From NCBI RefSeq assembly GCF_023823685.1, contig NZ_JAMXBF010000007.1, forward strand, positions 124,001 to 188,000: a stretch of DNA of 64,000 bases, given 5' to 3'. Each line of letters begins with the position of its first letter. Position 1 is the stretch's first letter. The position numbers were made by a program, and so were the translations under genes. The notes beneath the pieces are model-generated. The model was given only the letters and a program-made list of their open reading frames with translations. It did no database searches and was not told where the DNA came from. Below are positions 19,441-28,032 of this stretch, piece after piece. The DNA is from Pseudomonas subflava (GTDB lineage Bacteria; Pseudomonadota; Gammaproteobacteria; Pseudomonadales; Pseudomonadaceae).

Positions 19441-20523
19441 ATGATTCCGGTCTATCAACCTCATTTCACCGGCCGTGAAAAAGAGTATGTAAACCAGTGC
19501 CTAGACTCGAGCTGGATCTCCTCCAAAGGAGAGTTTATCGCTCGATTTGAGAATGGCTTCGCTGAATATACCGGCGCCGCGCATGCCACCAGCGTTTGCA
19601 ACGGTACCGTCGCAATTCACCTGGCGTTGGAAGCCATCGGCGTCGGCCCCGGCGACGAAGTCATCGTTCCAACGCTGACCTATATCGCATCGGTTAATAC
19701 CATCCTTCAGGCCGGCGCCAAACCGGTGTTCGTCGAATCTCTCGAAGAGACTTGGCAGGTCGACCCTGCCGACGTCCGCAGGAAGATCACCCCGAGAACC
19801 AAGGCGGTAATGGCAGTCCATCTCTACGGACAGGCCTGCGGGATGGACGAACTAGTGCAGATTTGCCGCGAACATGAACTGCTGCTGATCGAAGACTGCG
19901 CCGAAGCGTTTGGCACCCTCTACAAAGGGCAACACGTCGGCACCTTCGGCGACATCGCCACTTTCAGCTTCTTCGGTAACAAGACCATCACAACAGGTGA
20001 AGGCGGCATGGTGGTGGCCAAGGAAAAGGCCACAATCGAGCGCGCTTTTCATCTGAAAAATCAGGGTGTTTCCCAAACCCAGGAGTATTGGCATGACTCG
20101 GTAGCCTACAACTACCGGATGACCAATATCTGCGCTGCTATTGGCCTCGCTCAGCTGGAAAATGCGGACGTAGTGCTGGCCAAGAAGCGGCAGATTGCCG
20201 ACTGGTACAGAACCGGCCTTGCCGGGTTGCCGCTGAAAACTCATGACGAGCAGCCGGATACGGTGCACTCCTTCTGGATGTGCTCCATCCTTCTGAACAA
20301 TGCTGATAGCCGGCCCGCTCTGCGTGAGCATCTGAAGAAGGCGGGCATAGAAACTCGACCACTCTTCTACCCCGCGCACTCCATGCCGCATTGCGTAACC
20401 GGGGAGTCCTTCCCGGTTGCCGATTCCCTTGGGGCGCGGGGCGTAAACCTGCCTAGTTATCCTGATCTGACAGAAAACCAAGTTTCCGAGATTTGCGCCG
20501 AAATCAAAAAGTTCTTGAGCTAA
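19441..20523 (+). CDS. per: DegT/DnrJ/EryC1/StrS aminotransferase, probable GDP-perosamine synthase
   Basis: A 360-residue PLP-dependent sugar aminotransferase. The internal aldimine lysine is Lys181 in SFFGNKTITTGEGG, and EDCAEAFG supplies the PLP-contacting Asp. Sequence and neighbourhood (directly after gmd) fit RfbE/Per enzymes, which convert GDP-4-keto-6-deoxymannose to GDP-perosamine using glutamate. No rmd reductase gene is in the window, so the keto sugar appears to be aminated rather than reduced. Other StrS-type aminotransferases remain possible. A hairpin terminator follows. Confidence 0.85.
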   Translation: MIPVYQPHFTGREKEYVNQCLDSSWISSKGEFIARFENGFAEYTGAAHATSVCNGTVAIHLALEAIGVGPGDEVIVPTLTYIASVNTILQAGAKPVFVESLEETWQVDPADVRRKITPRTKAVMAVHLYGQACGMDELVQICREHELLLIEDCAEAFGTLYKGQHVGTFGDIATFSFFGNKTITTGEGGMVVAKEKATIERAFHLKNQGVSQTQEYWHDSVAYNYRMTNICAAIGLAQLENADVVLAKKRQIADWYRTGLAGLPLKTHDEQPDTVHSFWMCSILLNNADSRPALREHLKKAGIETRPLFYPAHSMPHCVTGESFPVADSLGARGVNLPSYPDLTENQVSEICAEIKKFLS

Positions 20524-20533
20524 TAAGACAAAG

Positions 20534-20575
20534 AAGCCGAGAGCATGAATACTCATGCTCCCGGCTTTATGTTTT
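20534..20575 (+). terminator. Terminator after the aminotransferase gene
   Basis: AAGCCGAGAGCATGA (20534-20548) pairs with TCATGCTCCCGGCTT (20553-20567), 15 bp with one mismatch, followed by TATGTTTTT. It separates the nucleotide-sugar genes from the export and glycosyltransferase genes, which then need their own promoter in the next 170 bp. Confidence 0.75.
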
Positions 20576-20742
20576 TGTGGCTGACTGTTAAGCAAGCTGT
20601 ACTAGAGATTAAGTTCAATCTCTGTAGCGGCAGCGATGATGAAGACTAAAGAAACCAGAAGGCGGCATGCAGGGGAATTCACATTGCGTTACCAACGCCT
20701 TGCATCGCAGGAACTGCTCAAATAACAAATGAGGCTTAATCT

Positions 20743-21525
20743 TTGTTTAGTTACCTAACCGACATCTGGAAATCCCGATATTTCTGGACCCACTTGTCCT
20801 TTGCCGACCTCAGATCCCGCTGGCGCCGATCCTTCTTCGGCATCCTCTGGACCATCATCCAGCCACTGGGAATGACTCTGCTGCTATCGATAGTATTCGG
20901 CAAGATTTTTAAAGTGGACATATACGAATATGCCCCCTACATCTTGTCCGGCATGATCATCTGGGAGTTCGTAACCGCCTCCGCTATCGGCGGGGCCCTG
21001 GCCTTCGTCCAAGCGGATGCGTACATCAAGCAGTGCACCCATCCACTCGCCATCTACACCCTGCGCACCGTCTTCACCAATATCATTGTGCTCGGCATGG
21101 CAAGCCTGACATTGGTCGCCTGGGTATTGGTAGTCATGCCAGGCAATTTTGGCTGGCATTGGCTGGCCGCCCTCGCCATCTTTCCAATTTTAGGATTAAT
21201 TGCTTGGCCGTTGGCAACTTTCCTAGCCTATATCGCTACCCGCTTCCGCGATCTGCCCCACGCCCTAAGCCTAATCCTCCAAGCGATGTGGTTCGTATCC
21301 CCTATTTATTTCGAAGCCAAGATTTTCAAGGGTGGCGAGTTGCATGCCCTGGTGGACTACAACCCGATCTACCATCTACTGGAGATCGTCCGAGCGCCCC
21401 TGCTGCAGGGCACCTGGCCCACCATTGAGAACTTCGCGTTCTGTGCGGGCACGATCATCGCGCTGATCGCCAGTGCTGCATTGCTAGGACGAAGCGCCGA
21501 GAAAAAGGTTATTTTTTACCTATGA
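20743..21525 (+). CDS. wzm: O-polysaccharide ABC exporter, membrane subunit Wzm
   Basis: A 260-residue ABC-2 type permease with six predicted membrane segments. The amphipathic N-terminus (FADLRSRWRRSFFGILWTII) is typical of Wzm/KpsM/TagG proteins. With Wzt it carries a lipid-linked polysaccharide across the inner membrane. The start is a TTG at 20743, eight bases after GAGG at 20731-20734; no ATG or GTG gives full-length Wzm. The stop overlaps wzt by 4 bp. This and the following genes are visibly more AT-rich than the flanks. Confidence 0.93.
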   Translation: MFSYLTDIWKSRYFWTHLSFADLRSRWRRSFFGILWTIIQPLGMTLLLSIVFGKIFKVDIYEYAPYILSGMIIWEFVTASAIGGALAFVQADAYIKQCTHPLAIYTLRTVFTNIIVLGMASLTLVAWVLVVMPGNFGWHWLAALAIFPILGLIAWPLATFLAYIATRFRDLPHALSLILQAMWFVSPIYFEAKIFKGGELHALVDYNPIYHLLEIVRAPLLQGTWPTIENFAFCAGTIIALIASAALLGRSAEKKVIFYL

Positions 21526-22274
21526 AAAACAACCAAATCACCTTAGAAAATATCAACCTCTACTACTCCTCAGTAGCCTTCAAGGAACGCTCACTAAAAT
21601 CCCTACTGGGAAGCGCCCTGCGCGTCACTAGAAAAAATCATGAAATCCATGATGTTCATGCGCTAAAGAACATCAGCCTTGATATCGGTCCTGGAGAGCG
21701 CGTCGGCCTACTAGGCCACAACGGAGCTGGCAAAAGCACTTTCCTGAAGATGCTTGCTGGCCTATATCCGATTTCCTCAGGGCGTCGCCGCGTAACAGGC
21801 ACTGTCCGTTCATTATTTGACCTGAGCTTAGGCTTTGAGCCCGATGCTTCAGGCCGGGAAAATATCCTCTACCGAGGCCTTCTTCTAGGGCTCAGCCCCA
21901 GCTTCATGCGTGAAAGAGAAGAAGAAATTGTTGCTTTTGCCGACCTTGGCGAATTCATCGATTATCCAATCAAGACATATTCCGCCGGTATGCAGGTGCG
22001 TCTTGCATTCGCCATATCTACGGCAGTAGGTGGTGAAATTCTACTCTTGGATGAAGTAATAGGTGCGGGCGATGCAAACTTTATGGCTAAAGCCAAAGAT
22101 CGCATATTAATGCTTATAGAGCAGTCAGAAATACTTGTCCTCGCATCTCATGACTTCGGCGCACTTACAGCCATCTGCGAGCGAGGACTTGTATTCAATC
22201 ACGGTCAAATTATTTTTGATGGAAACATCAATGACTCCATTAGCTTCTATCAAAAATCAATTGAGGCGAAATGA
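21522..22274 (+). CDS. wzt: O-polysaccharide ABC exporter, ATPase Wzt (short form)
   Basis: A 250-residue ATPase with Walker A GHNGAGKST near residue 65, signature YSAGMQVRL, Walker B EILLLDE and switch His in ASHDF. It powers Wzm. It lacks the C-terminal carbohydrate-binding domain of long Wzt proteins (such as E. coli O8/O9a), which recognise a terminal cap, so export here is probably not tied to such a cap. It overlaps wzm at the start and the next gene at the end by 4 bp each, an ATGA-type coupling. Confidence 0.93.
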   Translation: MKNNQITLENINLYYSSVAFKERSLKSLLGSALRVTRKNHEIHDVHALKNISLDIGPGERVGLLGHNGAGKSTFLKMLAGLYPISSGRRRVTGTVRSLFDLSLGFEPDASGRENILYRGLLLGLSPSFMREREEEIVAFADLGEFIDYPIKTYSAGMQVRLAFAISTAVGGEILLLDEVIGAGDANFMAKAKDRILMLIEQSEILVLASHDFGALTAICERGLVFNHGQIIFDGNINDSISFYQKSIEAK

Positions 22275-24508
22275 AAAAAACTCGCGCAATGTGGTTAATC
22301 AACCATACCACGCTAAGAAAATTCGAAGCGGCTCAATTTAAAGCAGCCGGGATCGATGAGATCTACACACCCAAGAGCTTCCCGTATGACGAAGGAAACC
22401 TCTCTGCCAATGTGGAGTATTCTCTAGACTCCGACTTGAGTATTACCGAAGAAGAGCTTGAAATCCTTAACGCTCAAAATTGGTATGAAAGTCCAAGCGC
22501 CGAATCCTGGGAAATTGCCAATCGACATTTCGACATTGTATTCGTACCTTTTTTTCTTGATCAATTGAAGTCAGTCACCCTTAATTTTAGAGGGATAATT
22601 GTACTTAGGGTATTTGGGCATGCAGCCGGACAAACATATTCTCAACTAATTTACCAGTACTCCGGAGAGCGGCTAGTTAGACAAATAAAATCATTAGGTC
22701 GGAGATTCTGGTTCGGGGCAGGCTACGAACATTTATATCAAATAGAACAAAATTTCCTTGCAAGCCGAAATTGTTTTCTGCCTGTGGGACTTTCGACCAC
22801 AGACAGATCAAGTGAATGGACAGGCGAATGCAGAAAAATTCTATTTGTCTGCCCAAGGATAGCCTCTTCAAGTCATTTTGGATCAGTCTTTAATGATTTC
22901 TTAATAAATTTCGGAGAGTTCCCTTACACCATTGGAGGCGCACAGCCTATCCATGTTGACAACCCCAATGTAATAGGCTTTGTGTCCAGAGAAGAACATG
23001 AGCGAAATATGCGAGAGCATCGCGTCATGTTCTATCACTCACAACAACCAAATCATATCCATTATCATCCTTTTGAGGCAGTTGCCGCAGGCATGCCACT
23101 GATTTTTATGGCGAATGGCCTCTTAGATCGGATGGGAGGGGTTGGGCTTCCAGGCCGCTGCAAATCCATTTCAGAAGCCAAACAAAAAATAAGAAAAATA
23201 CTCTCCGGCGACCAAAATCTAATTAACTCAATTAGGGCAAGCCAAGGCGCCCTCCTAGCAGCAATAAAGGCCGAAAACTGCGCACCAGCCTGGCAGAGCA
23301 GCTTTAAAAAAATACTAAGCGAACTTCAAATTCTTAAAAACGAAGAGACCGACAAAAGCCACTCAAAAAAGAAGAAGATCGCTATAATATTTCCAAAAAC
23401 AGAAAAAGAGATAGACTTCCAAGTCGCAAAAATCCTCGCCAACACAATATTCACCGGCAGCAAACTTTCCAAAAGCTATGCGGAAGTGATATTTCTTTAT
23501 CCAGAAAGGAATGAATATGAGGAATGCGACTTTATAGATCTACACAAAGATATTAAATGCAGATCCTTCAACTGGAAAAAATTAAGTTCATCCGAAGCCA
23601 AAAGAGCCATGCGGTACTCTGGCCACGAGGGTTGGGAGCCAACAGAGGCAAACTATCTTACGGTTGATGATGGTATTAGGCAAATTCAAGATTGTGATCT
23701 TTGGCTAGTCGTCTCCGACTTGGTAGATAAACCGCTTCTGCCTATCCGACCAACAGTCCATTTCATATATGATCACCCCAAGCGCCAATCCGAAAACGCT
23801 CTCATCCCCGAAGAAAAAAGCAGATTAAACACCATAAGAGCGGCAGAAAAAATACTCGTAACAACTCAGAGCACTTTCGACAAAGCCGCACAATATGCCG
23901 GCGTCCCGACGAAAGATATAATTAAGCTCCCCTATCTAATGCTTCCACCTGCAAATACAAGCCAGCCTGACATAACACCATATTATTTTATTCTAGATGT
24001 CGGCACTCAACAGCGCCTCAAAAAAGCTCTACAGATTTTGGAGTTTTTCTACGCAGAACTGGACGGTAGTCTTCAGTGCCTGATTTTGGCACAGCATCGT
24101 CCGCAGCTCCTAGATGATGCGATTTTCTTACAGAAAACAAAAGATAATATTCATTGGCGCAAGAGCCCTGACCTCAACATTTATGACAAATTAATCGCGA
24201 AATGTGCGTTTATTTGGAATATGGACTCCTCTGATATGGGAATGATTATCCCAATGAGGGCAGCGAATGCAGCGATACCTACTATTAGCATCGATACTCC
24301 TGCGGCACGAGAAATAGCTTCGCACGCCCCTCTCGACCAAGCATGGATGACCGACGCTTCTCCACGAGCAATGGCTCAGGCTCTTAAAAGCATGGAAGAT
24401 TCATATCCAACGTACAAAAGAAGGCCACCCACTACTGAAAACTCACAAATAGATGACATAGAGATGATTTCGATGGAGTACTGGAGGGCGATACAGGAAT
24501 GCCTATAA
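22271..24508 (+). CDS. Two-domain glycosyltransferase-like protein
   Basis: A 745-residue protein that appears to contain two GT-B-type halves. The N-terminal half (1-365) has the HYHPFEAVAAGMPLIF segment near 260-280, resembling a nucleotide-sugar site. A charged linker (HSKKKKIAIIF near 375) leads to the second half (375-745), with ILVTTQSTFDKAAQYAG near 535 and PMRAANAAIPTISID near 665. No signal or membrane segment. It probably adds one or two kinds of sugar to the O-chain, as the position after wzt suggests, but linkage and donor are unknown. AT-rich composition suggests horizontal origin. Neither half could be matched to a named enzyme. Confidence 0.7.
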   Translation: MKKTRAMWLINHTTLRKFEAAQFKAAGIDEIYTPKSFPYDEGNLSANVEYSLDSDLSITEEELEILNAQNWYESPSAESWEIANRHFDIVFVPFFLDQLKSVTLNFRGIIVLRVFGHAAGQTYSQLIYQYSGERLVRQIKSLGRRFWFGAGYEHLYQIEQNFLASRNCFLPVGLSTTDRSSEWTGECRKILFVCPRIASSSHFGSVFNDFLINFGEFPYTIGGAQPIHVDNPNVIGFVSREEHERNMREHRVMFYHSQQPNHIHYHPFEAVAAGMPLIFMANGLLDRMGGVGLPGRCKSISEAKQKIRKILSGDQNLINSIRASQGALLAAIKAENCAPAWQSSFKKILSELQILKNEETDKSHSKKKKIAIIFPKTEKEIDFQVAKILANTIFTGSKLSKSYAEVIFLYPERNEYEECDFIDLHKDIKCRSFNWKKLSSSEAKRAMRYSGHEGWEPTEANYLTVDDGIRQIQDCDLWLVVSDLVDKPLLPIRPTVHFIYDHPKRQSENALIPEEKSRLNTIRAAEKILVTTQSTFDKAAQYAGVPTKDIIKLPYLMLPPANTSQPDITPYYFILDVGTQQRLKKALQILEFFYAELDGSLQCLILAQHRPQLLDDAIFLQKTKDNIHWRKSPDLNIYDKLIAKCAFIWNMDSSDMGMIIPMRAANAAIPTISIDTPAAREIASHAPLDQAWMTDASPRAMAQALKSMEDSYPTYKRRPPTTENSQIDDIEMISMEYWRAIQECL

Positions 24509-26148
24509 AATATTATGGGATTTATCTTTGTTACGCCCCTACAATCGATTTACGGGGCGAAGGTCTTGGGCGCTACTTAGCTTCATTTCTGAAGGGGGCT
24601 TCGCAGAGACAGGATATTCATTTCATTATTGCCTGCCCCAGCTGGTCACGCGAGCAATTGACAGAGCTGCTATTAGCCGAATCTGTACCTCAAAATAATT
24701 TTTCCATTGCTTCACCAAAAACCTTTCCTGCAGCGCTGAGACTCTATAATCACTGGAAACGCTATAGGGGCAAACCAAAGAAGCCATCATGGCTTGGTCG
24801 ACTGTATTGCAAGGCTATAAACTACAAAGCATCGACAGTTGAGAAAACGTTAAACCACCTTGCCCAGACAGACTCTTATCTTATTTTAGGGCTTCGCTTG
24901 CTACCACTGGCGTTACTAGTGCTGGCTAGCGCGCCATTTCTTCCTATATTTATTACAATACTGGCTCTATCTTCGGCGCCAAAAAATATTCGCCGACTAC
25001 TTGGCCGACATAATCAAATTATAGTCAGCATGTGGTCTCGTTGGCATCGCATGCTTTCACAACCTAAGAACGATACGCTTTCGACCAGAATGTACCAATC
25101 TATGGAATCTGCGGAAATAAAGCGCATGCATCACATGATCGAGGGCATGCCTGAAGTCCGAGCATGGTACAGCCCAACCGCCTTTTGGCCGTCATTCAAC
25201 CTAATTGATGCTCCGAAACTGATGTGCGTCCCTGATGTTGTTCTTTCTGACTTTGCCATCGGCTTTTCAAACGTAGGTGGCGACAGGGTTCTTTATAATT
25301 TTGAGCAAATTGAGAAAGCCATTCGGCAAGGCACGAACTTTGTTACCTACAGTAAAGATGTAAAATTTAACACCCTGATTAACAAGTACCTAATACGAGA
25401 CAAGGACATATCAGTAATTCACCATGCCCCCAATAATTTAAAGCCATGGATTTCGATTATCGGCCTCGATAATCCGGAGGCTGCCTCCTATGGCTACAGC
25501 CGCTCTCTGCTATACGGGGCCATTAAAGGAAAATGTGGAACCGATTACTCTTATGGATTTGACAATATAAATTTCAAATTTCTATTTTACGCAAGTCAAT
25601 TGCGAGCAAATAAAAATCTACTAACTCTCTTGCGTGCCTATGAATATCTTCTGCGCACACACAAAATCAATCATAAGCTTTTGCTTACATGCAATCCAAA
25701 TGCAATAGAAAGTGTCAAATCCTTTGTAATAGAAAAATCTTTAGAGAATGATGTACTCTTCCTTAAGGGCTTGCAGGTTAACGAGCTAGCAGCATGTTAC
25801 AAACTTGCAGATTTAGCGATAAACCCCAGCCTAAGCGAAGGGGGCTGTCCCTTTACCTTTACGGAGGCCTTATCTGTCGATACGCCTGTCGTCATGGCCA
25901 AGATACCTGTCACCGAAGAAGTGCTGACCGATCCGCGGCTTCAAGAGATGACTTTCTTTGATCCCTATGATTGGCAGGATCTAGCCAGCCGGATCGAGTG
26001 GGCGCTCGACAACCGGGATGAGTTGCTGACGGTGCAACGCAAAACCTATGCGCAACTCGCCCAGCGTACGTGGGCTGATGTTGTCGACGAGCACCTGCAA
26101 GTACTTGAGCGCATATCCGAAGGCTACCCCGAGAAGACTCAGGCGTGA
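24499..26148 (+). CDS. Glycosyltransferase family 4-like protein
   Basis: A 549-residue protein. The C-terminal part (about 330-540) is a GT4 domain: it has FYASQLRANKNLLTLLRAY near 365, the EGGCPFTFTE donor-binding motif (E-x7-E) near 460, and a typical final segment. The N-terminal part opens with YYGIYLCYAP and a glycine-rich GEGLGRYLASFL. Residues about 130-160 are strongly hydrophobic and could bind or cross the membrane, unusual for a GT4 enzyme. It overlaps the previous gene by 10 bp and the next by 4 bp. Donor is presumably GDP-perosamine or GDP-mannose; this is inferred from context. Confidence 0.78.
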   Translation: MPIKYYGIYLCYAPTIDLRGEGLGRYLASFLKGASQRQDIHFIIACPSWSREQLTELLLAESVPQNNFSIASPKTFPAALRLYNHWKRYRGKPKKPSWLGRLYCKAINYKASTVEKTLNHLAQTDSYLILGLRLLPLALLVLASAPFLPIFITILALSSAPKNIRRLLGRHNQIIVSMWSRWHRMLSQPKNDTLSTRMYQSMESAEIKRMHHMIEGMPEVRAWYSPTAFWPSFNLIDAPKLMCVPDVVLSDFAIGFSNVGGDRVLYNFEQIEKAIRQGTNFVTYSKDVKFNTLINKYLIRDKDISVIHHAPNNLKPWISIIGLDNPEAASYGYSRSLLYGAIKGKCGTDYSYGFDNINFKFLFYASQLRANKNLLTLLRAYEYLLRTHKINHKLLLTCNPNAIESVKSFVIEKSLENDVLFLKGLQVNELAACYKLADLAINPSLSEGGCPFTFTEALSVDTPVVMAKIPVTEEVLTDPRLQEMTFFDPYDWQDLASRIEWALDNRDELLTVQRKTYAQLAQRTWADVVDEHLQVLERISEGYPEKTQA

Positions 26149-26759
26149 AAAACCAGCAGCTAATTATTCTGGGCTTCGGCGGACATGCCCGCAGCGTCGC
26201 CGACGTAGCACTTTCCTGCGGCTATTCCAGCCTGCTGTTCGTAGATGGCAATGCGCGCGAAGGTGAAAACTTCATGGGCCACGCTGTGCTTGCAGAACTG
26301 GATATCCTCTCTCAAAGCTGCGACGTGTTCCCCGGCGCTGGGGATAATAAAAGACGCCAGCAGCAATGCAGGGAGATAGCGCTTCTGGGCCTCACCCCGA
26401 CGACGCTCATATCGCCCCTGGCCAGCATCGGTGCTGGCAGCAGCATTGAGGGGGGATGCTTCGTCGGGCATCACGCCCACATCGGCCCCATGGCCGAGAT
26501 AGCGCAAGGCTGCATTATCAATACTGGCGCGATCATCGAGCATGAGTCCAAGGTAGGCGCCTTTTCCCATGTCTCGGTTAACGCCACCATCGCTGGACGC
26601 AGCACCTTGGGTGCGTTCTCGATGCTGGGAGCCGGTGCCACCATCATCGATGGCGTGACGGTGGGCGACCACATAATGATCGGTGCGGGCGCCGTTCTAC
26701 ATCGCTCAACCAACGTTCCAGGCACGTACGTAGGCGTGCCGGCCAACAGGTTATCTTGA
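26145..26759 (+). CDS. NeuD/PglD/PerB-type sugar acetyltransferase
   Basis: A 204-residue enzyme. The N-terminal small Rossmann-like domain has LIILGFGGHARSVAD at 6-20. A left-handed beta-helix of hexapeptide repeats spans about 85-200, with the likely catalytic His133 in IEHES. This is the architecture of sugar O/N-acetyltransferases that use acetyl-CoA, including perosamine N-acetyltransferase PerB. With a perosamine synthase in the cluster, acetylation of GDP-perosamine is the most economical role, but not proven. The start is GTG at 26145, overlapping the previous stop (GTGA). Confidence 0.85.
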   Translation: MKNQQLIILGFGGHARSVADVALSCGYSSLLFVDGNAREGENFMGHAVLAELDILSQSCDVFPGAGDNKRRQQQCREIALLGLTPTTLISPLASIGAGSSIEGGCFVGHHAHIGPMAEIAQGCIINTGAIIEHESKVGAFSHVSVNATIAGRSTLGAFSMLGAGATIIDGVTVGDHIMIGAGAVLHRSTNVPGTYVGVPANRLS

Positions 26760-26788
26760 GCCCTCAGAATCCTAAGCCAAGCCGGCGC

Positions 26789-26804
26789 AGAGGAACGCTC
26801 CATT
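26789..26804 (+). promoter_or_regulatory. Shine-Dalgarno with apparent AUU start codon
   Basis: AGAGGAA at 26789-26795 lies six bases before ATT at 26802-26804, which begins the conserved glycosyltransferase N-terminus NVLHIYRTYYPD. No ATG, GTG or TTG occurs in this frame between the preceding stop (26757-26759) and 26880. Confidence 0.65.
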
Positions 26805-27956
26805 AACGTTCTGCATATTTATCGCACTTATTACCCCGACCCTCCTGGTGGGCTTCAGGAAGCTATCAGGCAGATCTGCTTGGCCACGCAACCACTAGGG
26901 GTTGAGTCTCGAGTGTTTACGCTTTCTCCCTCTCCAACTCCCTCCATCATCCTGCGTGAAGAGGGTAGAGTAACCCGCGCAAAGTCTTGGATTGCACCCG
27001 CCTCTTGCGATCTTGGAGGATTTTCTGCTTTCCGTGCGTTCTCTCAAGAGGCTGAATGGGCGGACGTGCTGCACTTCCATTTTCCTTGGCCCTTTGCCGA
27101 TGTTCTGAATCTTTTACCCGCCGCACGCAAGCCAAAGATTCTTACCTATCATTCAGATATCGTACGGCAGAAATTTCTCTCGAGCCTGTACTCGCCGCTC
27201 ATGCGAATCACAATGCGCTCCATGGATGCGGTGGTGGCAACCTCACCCGCTTACGCACAGACGAGCATACCTATTCAACGATATGTGCCAGCAGACAAGC
27301 TAAGAATTATTCCTCTGGGTATTGCCGATATTGCACATATAAGACCTGAAGATACTTCTCATATCATTGACCGCCTAGGGTTATCGAATTCTCCTTATGT
27401 GCTAGCCCTTGGTGTTCTGCGCTATTACAAGGGACTGCATACGCTGATATCAGCTGCAAAAAAAATCCGAGGAAAAATTGTGATCGCAGGAGGCGGCCCA
27501 GAGTCCGAAAAGCTCAGAGCTCAGATGATCGCACTCAATGCCGAAAATGTGATCTTTGCGGGCCGAGTAGATGAGAAGGAAAAGCATGAACTCTTACGTC
27601 AGTGCTCATCTCTTGTTCTACCCTCACATCTTCGCTCTGAAGCATTCGGAATGGTGTTGCTTGAAGCCGCTATGTACGGCAGGCCTCTCGTTTGTTGCGA
27701 CATTGGCTCTGGCATGAGTTACGTTAACCAAGACGGAATTACAGGCTTTCTGGTACCACCTGAATCTCCCGAAGAGCTTGCTAGCGCAATCAATCAATTA
27801 CTCGATAAGCCAATACAAGCGCGAAAAATGGGCCAGAATGCAAGAGAGCGCTTCCTTTCTCTCTTTTCTGAAGAACCTCTCGGAAAAAATTATCAGGCCC
27901 TTTATTCCGACCTAGCTCGGCATAGACTGCCAAGGGAAGAAGGGGATGTGAATTAG
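26802..27956 (+). CDS. Glycosyltransferase family 4, WbpZ/MtfB-like, probable AUU start
   Basis: A 384-residue GT-B enzyme if translation begins at ATT 26802, close to the length of WbpZ-type transferases. The N-terminus NVLHIYRTYYPDPPGGLQEAI is the classic acceptor-side opening of GT4. The C-terminal domain has the EAFGMVLLE motif (E-x7-E) near residue 285 and GGGPESEKL near 230. The first standard start in frame (TTG at 26880) would delete 26 conserved residues including the GG loop, so it is unlikely. An ideal Shine-Dalgarno precedes the ATT. WbpZ-like enzymes transfer D-rhamnose or mannose from GDP donors; here the GDP-perosamine derivative is plausible. Confidence 0.85.
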   Translation: MNVLHIYRTYYPDPPGGLQEAIRQICLATQPLGVESRVFTLSPSPTPSIILREEGRVTRAKSWIAPASCDLGGFSAFRAFSQEAEWADVLHFHFPWPFADVLNLLPAARKPKILTYHSDIVRQKFLSSLYSPLMRITMRSMDAVVATSPAYAQTSIPIQRYVPADKLRIIPLGIADIAHIRPEDTSHIIDRLGLSNSPYVLALGVLRYYKGLHTLISAAKKIRGKIVIAGGGPESEKLRAQMIALNAENVIFAGRVDEKEKHELLRQCSSLVLPSHLRSEAFGMVLLEAAMYGRPLVCCDIGSGMSYVNQDGITGFLVPPESPEELASAINQLLDKPIQARKMGQNARERFLSLFSEEPLGKNYQALYSDLARHRLPREEGDVN

Positions 27957-28032
27957 CGCAACCCGCTGCCGAAGCATTCATCCCATGCGGAAATGCAGTT
28001 GCATAGCCGCAACCACAATTCTTAGGAGTGCC

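Noticed and set aside
26757..26880. Fusion or frameshift between the acetyltransferase and the last glycosyltransferase
   Set aside because: Both are in the same frame separated by one TGA, but each has full family length and the second has its own Shine-Dalgarno, so two genes are more likely than one broken gene.
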